Of a stretch of DNA of 64,000 bases, positions 19,495 through 27,598 are shown piece by piece. Each line of letters begins with the position of its first letter. Within the stretch, counting starts at the first letter, position 1. The stretch comes from Acinetobacter pittii ATCC 19004 = CIP 70.29 (GTDB taxonomy: Bacteria; Pseudomonadota; Gammaproteobacteria; Pseudomonadales; Moraxellaceae). The translations under genes and the position numbers were made by a program. The notes under the pieces are model-generated. The model ran no database searches, was not told where the DNA came from, and saw only the letters and a list, made by a program, of their open reading frames with translations. The stretch is from contig NZ_KB849786.1 in NCBI RefSeq assembly GCF_000369045.1, positions 417,906 through 481,905 on the forward strand. The letters run 5' to 3'.

Positions 19495-19956
19495 TTAAGC
19501 TGTTTGTAGAGCTTTTAAGTCTTCTAGAACTTGCTCTGCATGCCCAGCTGCTTTAACTTTGCGATAGCTTTTAACTAAAGTTTTGTTATGGAAAATAAAA
19601 GTAGAACGTTCAATACCCATGACTTTTTTACCATACATATTCTTTTCTTTAATCACATCAAAGTGATTACAAAGAATTTCTTCTTTATCACTGATCAGAT
19701 CAATAGTAAGTGCTTGCTTCTCTGTAAAATTTTGATGGGCTTTTACCGAGTCACGTGAAATACCGAAAATACGGGCACCTAAAGCATCAAACTGATCTTT
19801 CAAACAAGAAAAACCCACTGCTTGTGTTGTACACCCTGGTGTTGAATCTTTAGGATAGAAGTAAATAATTAGCCATTCATTTTCGACTTCGGTCAAGTTC
19901 ACTTCGCCGTGTGTAGTAGGGAACACCTGATTTGGCAGTTGAATATTCTCAGACAT
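19495..19956 (-). CDS. bcp: thioredoxin-dependent thiol peroxidase, Bcp/PrxQ type
   Basis: Peroxiredoxin that reduces hydroperoxides using thioredoxin. The peroxidatic Cys lies in YPKDSTPGCTTQA (about residue 42); another Cys lies 8 residues on (GFSCLKDQF), whereas a resolving Cys at C+5 as in E. coli Bcp is absent, so the resolution mechanism may differ. 153 aa is normal. AAAGGA stands six bases before the ATG. The DUF71 PP-loop gene ends 17 bases upstream on the same strand, so the two may be cotranscribed. Confidence 0.88.
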   Translation of the reverse strand: MSENIQLPNQVFPTTHGEVNLTEVENEWLIIYFYPKDSTPGCTTQAVGFSCLKDQFDALGARIFGISRDSVKAHQNFTEKQALTIDLISDKEEILCNHFDVIKEKNMYGKKVMGIERSTFIFHNKTLVKSYRKVKAAGHAEQVLEDLKALQTA

Positions 19957-19973
19957 TTCTTATCCTTTAAAAG

Positions 19974-20660
19974 TTAAATTTGATCTAATTCAAGTGGTAA
20001 AAAAGCGTATTCCTCATGATAAACAATATTGAGTTTTCTTACAGGGATTGCTTTGTTAAAAATTGGCCCATCAATCACAGTCGTATGAAATTCACCGCCT
20101 TCACCACATGGATCAATGCCACGGTTCTCAAGCTCTTGAATGTATTCTAAAGTTAAAGTTTTTCCTAAATCTTCTACCTTCATCCCGAGTTTAAGGTTTA
20201 CGTTCACCACTATACTCTGGAATCCAAGTTGAATAAATTCTTCAACAACTTCACGATGCGGACGTAGCCAAAGAGGCATTGCTAATTGAAGACCTACTTG
20301 TTGCGTTACTCGGTCATGCCAACAGCCATGTTCAGGCATATCAAGATCACCTGTAACTAGTACCTCGGCTCCTTGTTGCTTTGCTTGATTGAGTAATTCA
20401 ATAAACTTTACTTCATATTCATTCCAACTTGATGAAGCCATAAACACGGGCAAACCGATTACTTTAGCTTGTGCTTGAATAATATCAAGAGGCATGGCAT
20501 GTGAGCGAGAACGTTGGCCTTGCTCTTCTAGCATTACGATCAATCCAATCACTTCGCCTGTCTGCATTGCATGGTAGAGTGCTAGAGAACTATCTTTGCC
20601 TCCACTAAATGAGACAATAGACCTTTTATGGTTAGCATTAGTTTTCCATTGTTCTTGCAT
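19974..20660 (-). CDS. PP-loop ATPase, DUF71/DPH6-like (diphthine-ammonia ligase family)
   Basis: ATP-dependent adenylating enzyme of the PP-loop superfamily with the pyrophosphate loop SFSGGKDSS near residue 18 and the family motif DPCGEGGEFHTTVIDGP near the C-terminus. In eukaryotes the relative DPH6 amidates diphthine on EF2. Bacteria lack diphthamide, so the bacterial function must differ; some bacterial members have been linked by context to cobalamin salvage, but no such genes are adjacent here. 228 aa. It sits 17 bases upstream of bcp, which does not clarify the role. Confidence 0.75.
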   Translation of the reverse strand: MQEQWKTNANHKRSIVSFSGGKDSSLALYHAMQTGEVIGLIVMLEEQGQRSRSHAMPLDIIQAQAKVIGLPVFMASSSWNEYEVKFIELLNQAKQQGAEVLVTGDLDMPEHGCWHDRVTQQVGLQLAMPLWLRPHREVVEEFIQLGFQSIVVNVNLKLGMKVEDLGKTLTLEYIQELENRGIDPCGEGGEFHTTVIDGPIFNKAIPVRKLNIVYHEEYAFLPLELDQI

Positions 20661-20712
20661 GGCTTACATCAAATGAATTGGTCAAAAGTGCTGTTATTTT
20701 AACAGAGCTATA

Positions 20713-20740
20713 AAAAAGCCTGCATAAATGCAGGCTTAAT
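20713..20740 (-). terminator. terminator of the small secreted protein gene
   Basis: On the minus strand AAGCCTGCAT pairs with ATGCAGGCTT around a short TT-containing loop and is followed by six T. It lies 17 bases after the stop at 20757 and before the DUF71 gene start. Confidence 0.8.
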
Positions 20741-20756
20741 TTGGAACATTAAAATC

Positions 20757-21173
20757 TTATTTTTTAGGAGCTTGTTGTTGAGCTGCCTTCATTGCATCTT
20801 CAGTTAACTTTTCAAGCTTAGTTGTTAACTGAGGACCGAAACATGCTTTAAGATCACGGTTTTGTTGTTGTACAAATCCTAGAGAACTTGGGCTTTTCTT
20901 CGCATTGATTGCGCTTTGGATTTCCCATTTTTGTGCTTCAGTCACTTTACCTTGTGCTTCAACTTGGCAGCTACAGAATTTGCTAACTTCAGATGAACTT
21001 AACTTGCCGCCTTTAGCAGTTTGTTCTTTACAAACGTTAACTAATGCACCTTTAACGTTAGTGCTTTTATATGCCGCTTGAACTGGGTTTTCAGCTGCTT
21101 GAGCTGAACCAGCCATAAGTGCAGCTGCTGAGAATAAAGATGAAAGAATAAGATTTGATTTTAACAACTTCAT
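20757..21173 (-). CDS. small secreted protein with four cysteines, unknown function
   Basis: 138 aa with a clean Sec signal (MKLLKSNLILSSLFSAAALMAGSAQA, mature from AENPV). The mature 112 residues hold four Cys: one in NVCKEQ, two in KFCSCQ and one in KACFGP, so two disulphides are possible in the periplasm. It is rich in Lys, Ala and Gln with predicted helices and ends in QQQAPKK. I do not recognise a named domain. It follows queC by 16 bases in the same direction, yet has its own strong terminator. Expression and export look genuine; function unknown. Confidence 0.75.
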   Translation of the reverse strand: MKLLKSNLILSSLFSAAALMAGSAQAAENPVQAAYKSTNVKGALVNVCKEQTAKGGKLSSSEVSKFCSCQVEAQGKVTEAQKWEIQSAINAKKSPSSLGFVQQQNRDLKACFGPQLTTKLEKLTEDAMKAAQQQAPKK

Positions 21174-21189
21174 AAATTTTACCTACTTA

Positions 21190-21858
21190 TTACGGTATAT
21201 AGCGTGTTGGATCGGTAACACCAGCATCGATAAAGCCTTCTTTACGCAAACGGCAACTGTCACATTTACCACACGCACGTCCTTGAGCATCTGCTTGATA
21301 GCAAGATACCGTTTGACTATAGTCTACGCCATGTTCAATCCCTAAACGTATGATATTCGCTTTGGATAAATGTAACAGGGGTGTTTCAAATTTAAGTGGT
21401 TTTCCTTCTACGCCAGCCTTAGTTGCTAAACGGGCCATATTTGCAAAAGCATCAATAAATTCAGGACGACAATCAGGATATCCTGAATAATCAACAGCAT
21501 TGATACCAATAACAATAGCTTCAGCATTAAATACTTCAGCTGCTGCTAGAGCATATGATAGGAAAATAGTGTTACGCGCTGGTACATAAGTTACAGGAAT
21601 ACCTTCTTGTAACTGTTCTGGTACTGCAATGTTGTGATCTGTAAGTGCTGATCCACCTAAATTTGCTAGATCAATATTAATTACACGATGTTCAACACCT
21701 GAACGCTGAGCTAATGCTTTTGCAGCATCAAGTTCAGTGGTTGAGCGTTGACCATACATAAAACTAATAGCAATACATTCATAGCGCGCTTGTGCCCAAG
21801 CTAGGCAAGTGGTTGAGTCTAAGCCGCCTGAAAGTAAAACAATGGCACGAGAGCGCAT
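21190..21858 (-). CDS. queC: 7-cyano-7-deazaguanine (preQ0) synthase QueC
   Basis: ATP- and ammonia-dependent conversion of 7-carboxy-7-deazaguanine to preQ0 in the queuosine pathway. PP-loop [10 protein letters not shown] at the N-terminus; zinc site [18 protein letters not shown] near the C-terminus with four Cys. The frame opens at 21870, but GGAGA precedes the ATG at 21858 at the right spacing, so 222 aa. It lies 40 bases after queE, whose product makes its substrate. Confidence 0.95.
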   Translation of the reverse strand: MRSRAIVLLSGGLDSTTCLAWAQARYECIAISFMYGQRSTTELDAAKALAQRSGVEHRVINIDLANLGGSALTDHNIAVPEQLQEGIPVTYVPARNTIFLSYALAAAEVFNAEAIVIGINAVDYSGYPDCRPEFIDAFANMARLATKAGVEGKPLKFETPLLHLSKANIIRLGIEHGVDYSQTVSCYQADAQGRACGKCDSCRLRKEGFIDAGVTDPTRYIP

Positions 21859-21898
21859 ATTTTTCTCCATATTAGGAATGATTTATTTTATTGAGTGA

Positions 21899-22609
21899 TT
21901 AACGACCTGATTCATCGTTCCAAAGCAGTTTATGTAACTGAAGTTGGAAACGAACAGGTAATTTATCATCAAGTATCCACTGTGCCAGATCACGTGCTAG
22001 ACGTGGCAGGCCTACAGCACCTTTTTCAACCGCAAAGGCAGGGGAGAACCAAACGGTACTGACTTTGGTTTGCAGTTGATATTTTTCAACTTGTTGCTTT
22101 GACCATTCATAGTCTTCACGATTACAAATCACAAATTTGATTTGGTCACGTGGTGTTAAATGGTCAAGATTACTGATGAGATTGCGATGTTCTTCACCAG
22201 AAGTTGGAGTTTTTAAATCAAGAACTTTAGAAACACGAGAGTCTACTTTTGACACATCAAGAGCGCCACTGGTTTCTAAAGAGACGTCAAAGCCTGCTTC
22301 ACATAAACGTTGTAATAAAATCAAACAGTTTGGCTGAGCAAGAGGTTCACCACCTGTCACACAAATATAAGGTGTTTGAAATTGTGTAGCTGTTTCAATG
22401 ATATGTTCAAGTGAAAAACGTTCGCCACCTTCAAAGGAATAGGTGGTATCGCAATAGCTACAACGTAATGGACAGCCTGTTAGACGAATAAATACAGTCG
22501 GTAGGCCAGAGGCATTTGCTTCACCCTGCAACGAGTAAAAAATCTCGGTAATGCGTAAACCGGACGCAGGGTCTGAGACAGGAATTGCAGAGGAACGTAA
22601 GGAAGCCAT
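21899..22609 (-). CDS. queE: 7-carboxy-7-deazaguanine synthase QueE (radical SAM)
   Basis: Radical SAM enzyme that rearranges carboxy-tetrahydropterin to 7-carboxy-7-deazaguanine. The cluster motif CPLRCSYCDTTYSF is a CxxxCxxC site at about residues 46-53, and CVTGGEPL provides the SAM-binding GGE motif. The C-terminal tail (FQLQLHKLLWNDESGR) is typical of the proteobacterial form. 236 aa. First gene of the queE-queC unit; it starts 98 bases after dapD, separated from it by a strong terminator. Confidence 0.95.
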   Translation of the reverse strand: MASLRSSAIPVSDPASGLRITEIFYSLQGEANASGLPTVFIRLTGCPLRCSYCDTTYSFEGGERFSLEHIIETATQFQTPYICVTGGEPLAQPNCLILLQRLCEAGFDVSLETSGALDVSKVDSRVSKVLDLKTPTSGEEHRNLISNLDHLTPRDQIKFVICNREDYEWSKQQVEKYQLQTKVSTVWFSPAFAVEKGAVGLPRLARDLAQWILDDKLPVRFQLQLHKLLWNDESGR

Positions 22610-22629
22610 TCTAGAAATACCACACTATA

Positions 22630-22669
22630 TAAAAAATAAAATCTCTACGATCAGTTTGATCGTAGAGAT
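22630..22669 (-). terminator. rho-independent terminator downstream of dapD
   Basis: A perfect 13-bp stem (22657-22669 with 22641-22653) with a 3-nt loop; on the minus strand it is followed by TTTTATTTTTT. One of the strongest hairpins in the window. It separates dapD from queE. Confidence 0.9.
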
Positions 22670-22694
22670 GAGGAGCGATTAAAGCTCCGCAAGA
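22670..22694 (-). repeat. 25-nt dispersed noncoding motif, copy 1
   Basis: Minus-strand core CTTGCGGAGCTTTAATCGCT, which folds as GGAGC-7 nt-GCTCC. 22 of 25 positions match copy 2 at 25593-25617. It lies between the dapD stop and the dapD terminator, so it would be present in the dapD 3' UTR. Confidence 0.6.
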
Positions 22695-22707
22695 GAGTTA
22701 TAACAAA

Positions 22708-23529
22708 TTAGTCAGCACGTAACAAATCGTTCAAGCTTGTTTTTGAACGTGTTTGCGCATCAACTTTTTTCACGATAATTGCAGCATATAAGCTGTAAGT
22801 ACCACATTTAGATGGCAAGCTGCCTGAAACTACAACTGAACCTGCTGGTACACGACCATAATGGATTTCGCCAGTTTCACGGTCATAAATTTTAGTTGAT
22901 TGACCAATGAAAACGCCCATTGAAATGACTGAGCCTTCTTCAACGATAACGCCTTCAACGATTTCTGAACGTGCACCGATAAAGCAGTTGTCTTCAATAA
23001 TAGTTGGGTTAGCTTGTAATGGTTCTAAAACACCACCAATACCTACACCACCAGACAAGTGAACATTTTTACCGATTTGAGCACATGAACCTACAGTTGC
23101 CCATGTATCAACCATTGTGCCTTCATCTACATAAGCACCAATGTTGACATAAGATGGCATTAACACCACGTTTTTAGCTTGGAAGCTACCACGACGTGCT
23201 ACAGCAGGAGGAACAACACGAACACCTGCAGCTTTAAATTGCTCTTCAGTCCAACCAGAGAATTTAGTTTCAACTTTGTCATAGAAACGAAGATCACATG
23301 ACTCGATTGGTTTATTGTCATTCAGTTTAAATGATAATAAAACAGCTTTTTTTAACCATTGATGAACAACCCATTCACCATTGATTTTTTCAGCAACTCG
23401 AAGTGTACCGTTATCTAAACCAGCAATTGCTTCTTCAACAGCTTGGCGAATTTCGCTTGAACAATCTGCTGCAGTAAAATTTGCGCGGTCTTCAAATGCT
23501 TGCTCAATGATTGTAGAAAGCTGAGACAT
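22708..23529 (-). CDS. dapD: tetrahydrodipicolinate N-succinyltransferase DapD
   Basis: Succinylates tetrahydrodipicolinate in the lysine/meso-diaminopimelate pathway, feeding peptidoglycan synthesis. The N-terminal helical domain is followed by a left-handed beta-helix of hexapeptide repeats (about residues 105-230: [27 protein letters not shown]..., [21 protein letters not shown]). The C-terminal [18 protein letters not shown] is characteristic. 273 aa matches the family. Monocistronic; the upstream 295-bp spacer is shared with divergent carO. Confidence 0.97.
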   Translation of the reverse strand: MSQLSTIIEQAFEDRANFTAADCSSEIRQAVEEAIAGLDNGTLRVAEKINGEWVVHQWLKKAVLLSFKLNDNKPIESCDLRFYDKVETKFSGWTEEQFKAAGVRVVPPAVARRGSFQAKNVVLMPSYVNIGAYVDEGTMVDTWATVGSCAQIGKNVHLSGGVGIGGVLEPLQANPTIIEDNCFIGARSEIVEGVIVEEGSVISMGVFIGQSTKIYDRETGEIHYGRVPAGSVVVSGSLPSKCGTYSLYAAIIVKKVDAQTRSKTSLNDLLRAD

Positions 23530-23824
23530 GATCTTCCTTCCATAAAAAATTTTAAAGATTTTACACTAATTTGTGACAAGAATCTTTCAAAAAACGTGTT
23601 ACGTTTGATTGATGATATAAATGAGGTAAATCAAAATAAGCTTATTAGATAATCAAGTGTTTTTTACACAAAAATGATTTGAAAATAAAAATTTAACTCA
23701 ATTTGTATCAAAAAATAACAGAAATCTAGCATTTTTTGTATAAAAAAGAATCTAAGCTGTCATTATTATGATTTCAGTCACAAGATGAATAAATTAAAAA
23801 CAGAGCCTTTTTGAGGAGAAAACT

Positions 23825-24553
23825 ATGAAAGCATTACGTGTATTAGTCACTACAACAGCTTTATTCGCTGCTGGCGCTGCTATGGCAGATGAAGCCGTTG
23901 TTCATGACAGCTACGCATTTGACAAAAACCAATTAATTCCTGTGGGGGCACGTGCTGAGGTAGGTACAACTGGTTACGGTGGTGCTTTATTATGGCAAGC
24001 AAACCCATATGTAGGTTTGGCTCTTGGTTATAATGGTGGTGACATTTCGTGGACAGATGATGTTTCTGTAAATGGTACTAAATATGACCTAGATATGGAT
24101 AACAATAATATCTACTTAAATGCTGAGATTCGTCCATGGGGTGCAAGTGCTAACCGTTGGGCTCAAGGTTTATATGTAGCTGCGGGTGCTGCTTATTTAG
24201 ATAACGATTACGATCTAACTAAACGTTCGCAAGACGGTACTATTAAAGTAAATGGTAATAATTATAACTTTAATGGTTCAGTGGATGGTAAATTAAGTTA
24301 TAAAAATGATATCGCTCCATACTTAGGTTTTGGTTTTGCACCTAAAATCAATAAAAACTGGGGTGTATTTGGTGAGGTAGGTGCTTACTATACTGGTAAC
24401 CCAAGTGTAAATCTTAAATCAAATGGTACATTTGTTAATGTTAATGGTGCTGACTTTGATAAAGACTTACGTGCTGAAGAAAACGAAATCCGTAATGATG
24501 ATAAATACCAATGGTTACCAGTTGGTAAAGTTGGTGTGAACTTCTACTGGTAA
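23825..24553 (+). CDS. carO: CarO, carbapenem-resistance-associated outer-membrane protein
   Basis: Beta-barrel outer-membrane protein of Acinetobacter. Reported roles are uptake of basic amino acids such as ornithine and, debated, imipenem entry; loss is associated with carbapenem resistance. A Sec signal (MKALRVLVTTTALFAAGAAMA) is followed by DEAVVHDSYAFDKNQLIPVG, the recognisable CarO N-terminus. The C-terminus VGKVGVNFYW ends in an aromatic residue as needed for BAM recognition. Middle segments at about residues 130-160 and 195-220 match the regions that vary between CarO alleles. The gene is intact, with GAGGAG before the ATG and a terminator after the stop. Confidence 0.92.
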   Translation: MKALRVLVTTTALFAAGAAMADEAVVHDSYAFDKNQLIPVGARAEVGTTGYGGALLWQANPYVGLALGYNGGDISWTDDVSVNGTKYDLDMDNNNIYLNAEIRPWGASANRWAQGLYVAAGAAYLDNDYDLTKRSQDGTIKVNGNNYNFNGSVDGKLSYKNDIAPYLGFGFAPKINKNWGVFGEVGAYYTGNPSVNLKSNGTFVNVNGADFDKDLRAEENEIRNDDKYQWLPVGKVGVNFYW

Positions 24554-24564
24554 GATCACAAAAG

Positions 24565-24591
24565 AAAAAACGAGCTACGGCTCGTTTTTTT
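24565..24591 (+). terminator. terminator of carO
   Basis: AAAAAACGAGC pairs with GCTCGTTTTTT around a TACG tetraloop, giving a T7 tract on the plus strand; 11 bases after the stop. Confidence 0.9.
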
Positions 24592-24601
24592 GTACCTAAT
24601 A

Positions 24602-24639
24602 AAATAAATAAAAGAGCTAAAAAGCCCTTTTATTTATTT
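24602..24639 (-). terminator. terminator of the cysTWA-cysB cluster
   Basis: Long, mostly A/T stem of about 17 pairs (AAATAAATAAAAGGGCT with AGCTCTTTTATTTATTT on the minus strand, one G.U) with a TTTT loop, seven bases past the cysB stop. It could also act on the plus strand behind carO. Confidence 0.65.
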
Positions 24640-24645
24640 GAATTT

Positions 24646-25569
24646 TTATTCATCTGGGTAAGCAATTTTCTTAAGTGCTTTAATATCCGCATCAGGTGAG
24701 CATAAAGAAATAAACTCGTAACCATAACCGCGTAATAAGTGACCTTTGCGAACCGCAATCCACGTTGTATTAACACCAAAAATATCAGTTTTGGTTTGCT
24801 TTAAACGATAATCACGTTCTGTATCATAAGCCACGTCATTGACAATACCCACACCCATGCCAAGTTCCACATAGGTTTTGATAACATCGGCATCAAGAGC
24901 TGACATTACGATATCTGCATCTAGATGAGCCTCTTCAAACGCTTTATCAATTTTAGATCTACCTGTAAAACCACCATGATAAGTAATGAGTGGATATTCT
25001 GCTAAAAGTTCTAGAGTGATCTTATCCGCCTGCACTAAAGGATGATTTTGCGGGGTAATAATACTGTGCTGCCATTGATAGTAAGGAATGCTAGCCAGAT
25101 TTTCTTCAGTCGTTAAAGACTCGGTTGCAATTCCAATATCCGCTTCACCTTGTAAAAGCATTTCTGAAATTTCCACAGGGCTAGCTTGTTGTAAAATCAA
25201 ATGAACTTTTGGAAATAATTTCTTAAATTGATTAACGATTGGAGGCAATACATAACGCGCTTGAGTATGCGTAGTTGCGATCGTTAATGTTCCTTCATCA
25301 ACCTTATTAAAATCTTCAGCAAGTCGTTTAATATTTTCAGCATCCACTAACATGCGTTCAACAATGCTAAGAAGTGACTGGCCTGGTTCAGTTAAACCTA
25401 AAAGGCGTTTACCTTTACGAACGAAAAGTTGAACACCTAATTCATCTTCTAAATCTTTGATATGTTTACTTACACCCGATTGAGATGTGTAGAGTGCAGC
25501 CGATGCTTCCGTCAAGTTAAAGTTTTGGCGTACTGTTTCTCGGATAATTCTTAATTGTTGAAAGTTCAT
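24646..25569 (-). CDS. cysB: LysR-type regulator CysB
   Basis: Activator of sulfate assimilation and cysteine synthesis genes, responding to N-acetylserine in relatives. The N-terminal winged helix-turn-helix (MNFQQLRIIRETVRQNFNLT..., SQSGVSKHIKDLE) is followed by the CysB/Cbl-type substrate domain, with TTHTQARYVLPP and LITYHGGFTGRSKID, which supply the inducer-binding Thr/Ser residues. 307 aa. It lies 71 bases after cysA, on the same strand, with a foldable leader between them. Its placement directly behind the transporter it should control suggests co-regulation or autoregulation. Confidence 0.88.
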   Translation of the reverse strand: MNFQQLRIIRETVRQNFNLTEASAALYTSQSGVSKHIKDLEDELGVQLFVRKGKRLLGLTEPGQSLLSIVERMLVDAENIKRLAEDFNKVDEGTLTIATTHTQARYVLPPIVNQFKKLFPKVHLILQQASPVEISEMLLQGEADIGIATESLTTEENLASIPYYQWQHSIITPQNHPLVQADKITLELLAEYPLITYHGGFTGRSKIDKAFEEAHLDADIVMSALDADVIKTYVELGMGVGIVNDVAYDTERDYRLKQTKTDIFGVNTTWIAVRKGHLLRGYGYEFISLCSPDADIKALKKIAYPDE

Positions 25570-25577
25570 TTACACTT

Positions 25578-25629
25578 TTCCTCAAAAGAGGTGAGGAGCG
25601 TCTAAAGATCCGCAAGATATTTCCTCACC
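25578..25629 (-). promoter_or_regulatory. foldable cysB leader with possible RBS sequestration
   Basis: On the minus strand GGTGAGGA (25622-25629) pairs perfectly with TCCTCACC (25590-25597), enclosing motif copy 2. Immediately after, CCTC-TTTT-GAGG can form, in which GAGG is the cysB Shine-Dalgarno. The two stems share two C residues (25590-25591), so they exclude each other in part. Confidence 0.4.
25593..25617 (-). repeat. 25-nt dispersed noncoding motif, copy 2
   Basis: Minus-strand core CTTGCGGATCTTTAGACGCT, 22 of 25 bases identical to copy 1 at 22670-22694, with further identity of flanking bases on the 3' side. It lies in the cysA-cysB gap, inside the larger hairpin at 25590-25629. 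Confidence 0.6.
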
Positions 25630-25640
25630 AAATATATTTC

Positions 25641-26702
25641 TTAAGCAACTTGGTCTGCAAATAAGTGCAATTGAGATGCGCTCACCCAAACAGTTTGATT
25701 AGGTTTAAATGCATGTAATTTTGCAGCTTCACTGCTCAGAGCAATTTCAATTAAACGTCCATTACGGTCTTGTAATTCGGCCACTACTTTTCCAGCAATC
25801 CAGATTTCACGTACAAAAGTCGCTTCAATGGTATTCGCTTGCGGTTGCGAGTGAATATGTAACTCATCTGGACGGGCAAAAGCAATCACTTTTCCTTGAG
25901 GTGCCTCAACTGCTGTTGGTAATTGAATACGGTCATTACCGATACGGATAATACCTTCCGTATGTTCACCTTCAAATCGATTTGCCTGACCCAAGAAATC
26001 AAACACAAATGGCGTTGCAGGTTTTTCATAAACTTCACGAGGTGAACCGATTTGCTCAACATTACCTTTATTCATGACAATAATCTGGTCTGCAACCTCA
26101 AGTGCTTCTTCTTGATCGTGAGTCACGAAAATTGAAGTGATATGCAATTCATCATGTAAGTTGCGTAACCAGCGACGTAATTCTTTGCGTACTTTGGCAT
26201 CTAGAGCGCCAAATGGTTCATCGAGTAATAACACGCGAGGTTCTACTGCTAAAGCACGGGCTAAAGCAATACGCTGACGTTGTCCGCCAGAAAGCTGAGC
26301 AGGGTAGCGGTCTGCTAAAAAGCCTAGTTGAACTAGATCAAGTAAACGAGTGACACGTTTTTTAATTTCAGCTTCCGAAGGACGGGTTGCACGAGGTCGA
26401 ACACGTAAACCAAAGGCAATATTGTCAAATACAGTCATGTGACGGAATAAAGCATAGTGCTGAAATACAAAGCCGACCTGACGCTCACGCACATGTACAT
26501 TAGTCGCATCTTCACCTTCAAGTAAAACCTGACCGCCATCGGCTGACTCTAGACCTGCAATGATACGAAGCAGAGTCGTCTTACCACAACCAGATGGTCC
26601 AAGTAGCGCAACCAGTTCACCCTCTGGAAAGTCTAGGGAAATATTTTTAAGCGCATGGAATGCACCAAAGTGTTTTTCAATATTTTTAACTTGAATACTC
26701 AT
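25641..26702 (-). CDS. cysA: sulfate/thiosulfate ABC transporter ATPase CysA
   Basis: Energises sulfate and thiosulfate uptake through CysT-CysW. Walker [11 protein letters not shown]-loop, signature LSGGQRQR, Walker [13 protein letters not shown] and switch His in [11 protein letters not shown] are all intact. The C-terminal TOBE-like regulatory domain occupies about residues 240-353. 353 aa is normal. AAGGA precedes the ATG. It starts 11 bases after cysW. Confidence 0.96.
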   Translation of the reverse strand: MSIQVKNIEKHFGAFHALKNISLDFPEGELVALLGPSGCGKTTLLRIIAGLESADGGQVLLEGEDATNVHVRERQVGFVFQHYALFRHMTVFDNIAFGLRVRPRATRPSEAEIKKRVTRLLDLVQLGFLADRYPAQLSGGQRQRIALARALAVEPRVLLLDEPFGALDAKVRKELRRWLRNLHDELHITSIFVTHDQEEALEVADQIIVMNKGNVEQIGSPREVYEKPATPFVFDFLGQANRFEGEHTEGIIRIGNDRIQLPTAVEAPQGKVIAFARPDELHIHSQPQANTIEATFVREIWIAGKVVAELQDRNGRLIEIALSSEAAKLHAFKPNQTVWVSASQLHLFADQVA

Positions 26703-26713
26703 GATTTCATTCC

Positions 26714-27598
26714 TTACGAATCAGTTGAATGCGGTTCTGGTTTATCTTGATGTAGCTCTAACCAAGTTTTTAAAATCAGTGTTAAAAGAGCTAAGAAGGC
26801 AAGCAGTGAGGACACGGCAAAGGCTGCGCTAAAGGTGTACTCGTTATATAAAATTTCAACATGCAGTGGCAGAGTATTGGTTTCACCACGGATATGACCA
26901 GAAACCACTGATACTGCGCCAAACTCACCCATTGCGCGGGCATTACACAAAATCACGCCGTAAATCAGACCCCATTTAATGTTAGGGAGGGTGACCTTCC
27001 AAAAAGTTTGCCAACCTGATGCACCGAGTACAATTGCTGCTTCTTCTTCCTCTGTTCCCTGAGCTTCCATGAGTGGAATTAACTCACGCGCCACAAATGG
27101 AACTGTAATAAAAATGGTGGCTAAAACAATTCCAGGTACGGCATATAAAATCTTGATGTCATGATCCATTAACCAGCCGCCGAACCAGCCTTGGGCACCA
27201 AAAATAAGAACAATCATTAAACCTGCAATAACAGGTGAAACCGAAAAAGGCATATCAATGATAGTGGTTAAAATTGCCTTGCCTTTAAACTGGAACTTAG
27301 AGACAGCCCAAGCTGCAGCAACACCAAATATCACATTAATTGGAACTGCAATTGCTGCGGTGAGTAATGTTAATTTCACTGCTGATAAGGTATCTGGATC
27401 AATCAAAGCCTGAACATAGACTTCAAGTCCCTGTTTAAATGCTTCTACGAAAACAAGAATGAGTGGCAGCATGAGGCAACTTACGAAAAAAATCAGTGCA
27501 ATTGTAATAAGGGTATAACGTACCCAAGTCGGCTCACGTGTTGCATCACGAGACTGTAACTTCAAGGCAAGTGCATTGCTGTCGGTATGTAAATTCAT
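26714..27598 (-). CDS. cysW: sulfate ABC transporter permease CysW
   Basis: Inner-membrane permease with about six helices, paired with CysT. The EAA loop that contacts CysA is [25 protein letters not shown]. The frame opens at 27631, but GGGAGA precedes the ATG at 27598, which overlaps the cysT stop as ATGA; this coupling makes 27598 (294 aa) the better start. Confidence 0.95.
   Translation of the reverse strand: MNLHTDSNALALKLQSRDATREPTWVRYTLITIALIFFVSCLMLPLILVFVEAFKQGLEVYVQALIDPDTLSAVKLTLLTAAIAVPINVIFGVAAAWAVSKFQFKGKAILTTIIDMPFSVSPVIAGLMIVLIFGAQGWFGGWLMDHDIKILYAVPGIVLATIFITVPFVARELIPLMEAQGTEEEEAAIVLGASGWQTFWKVTLPNIKWGLIYGVILCNARAMGEFGAVSVVSGHIRGETNTLPLHVEILYNEYTFSAAFAVSSLLAFLALLTLILKTWLELHQDKPEPHSTDS

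Noticed and set aside
23530..23824. Promoter of carO in the 295-bp dapD-carO spacer
   Set aside because: Very AT-rich with many weak -10-like strings, none paired with a -35 at acceptable spacing; I could not choose one.
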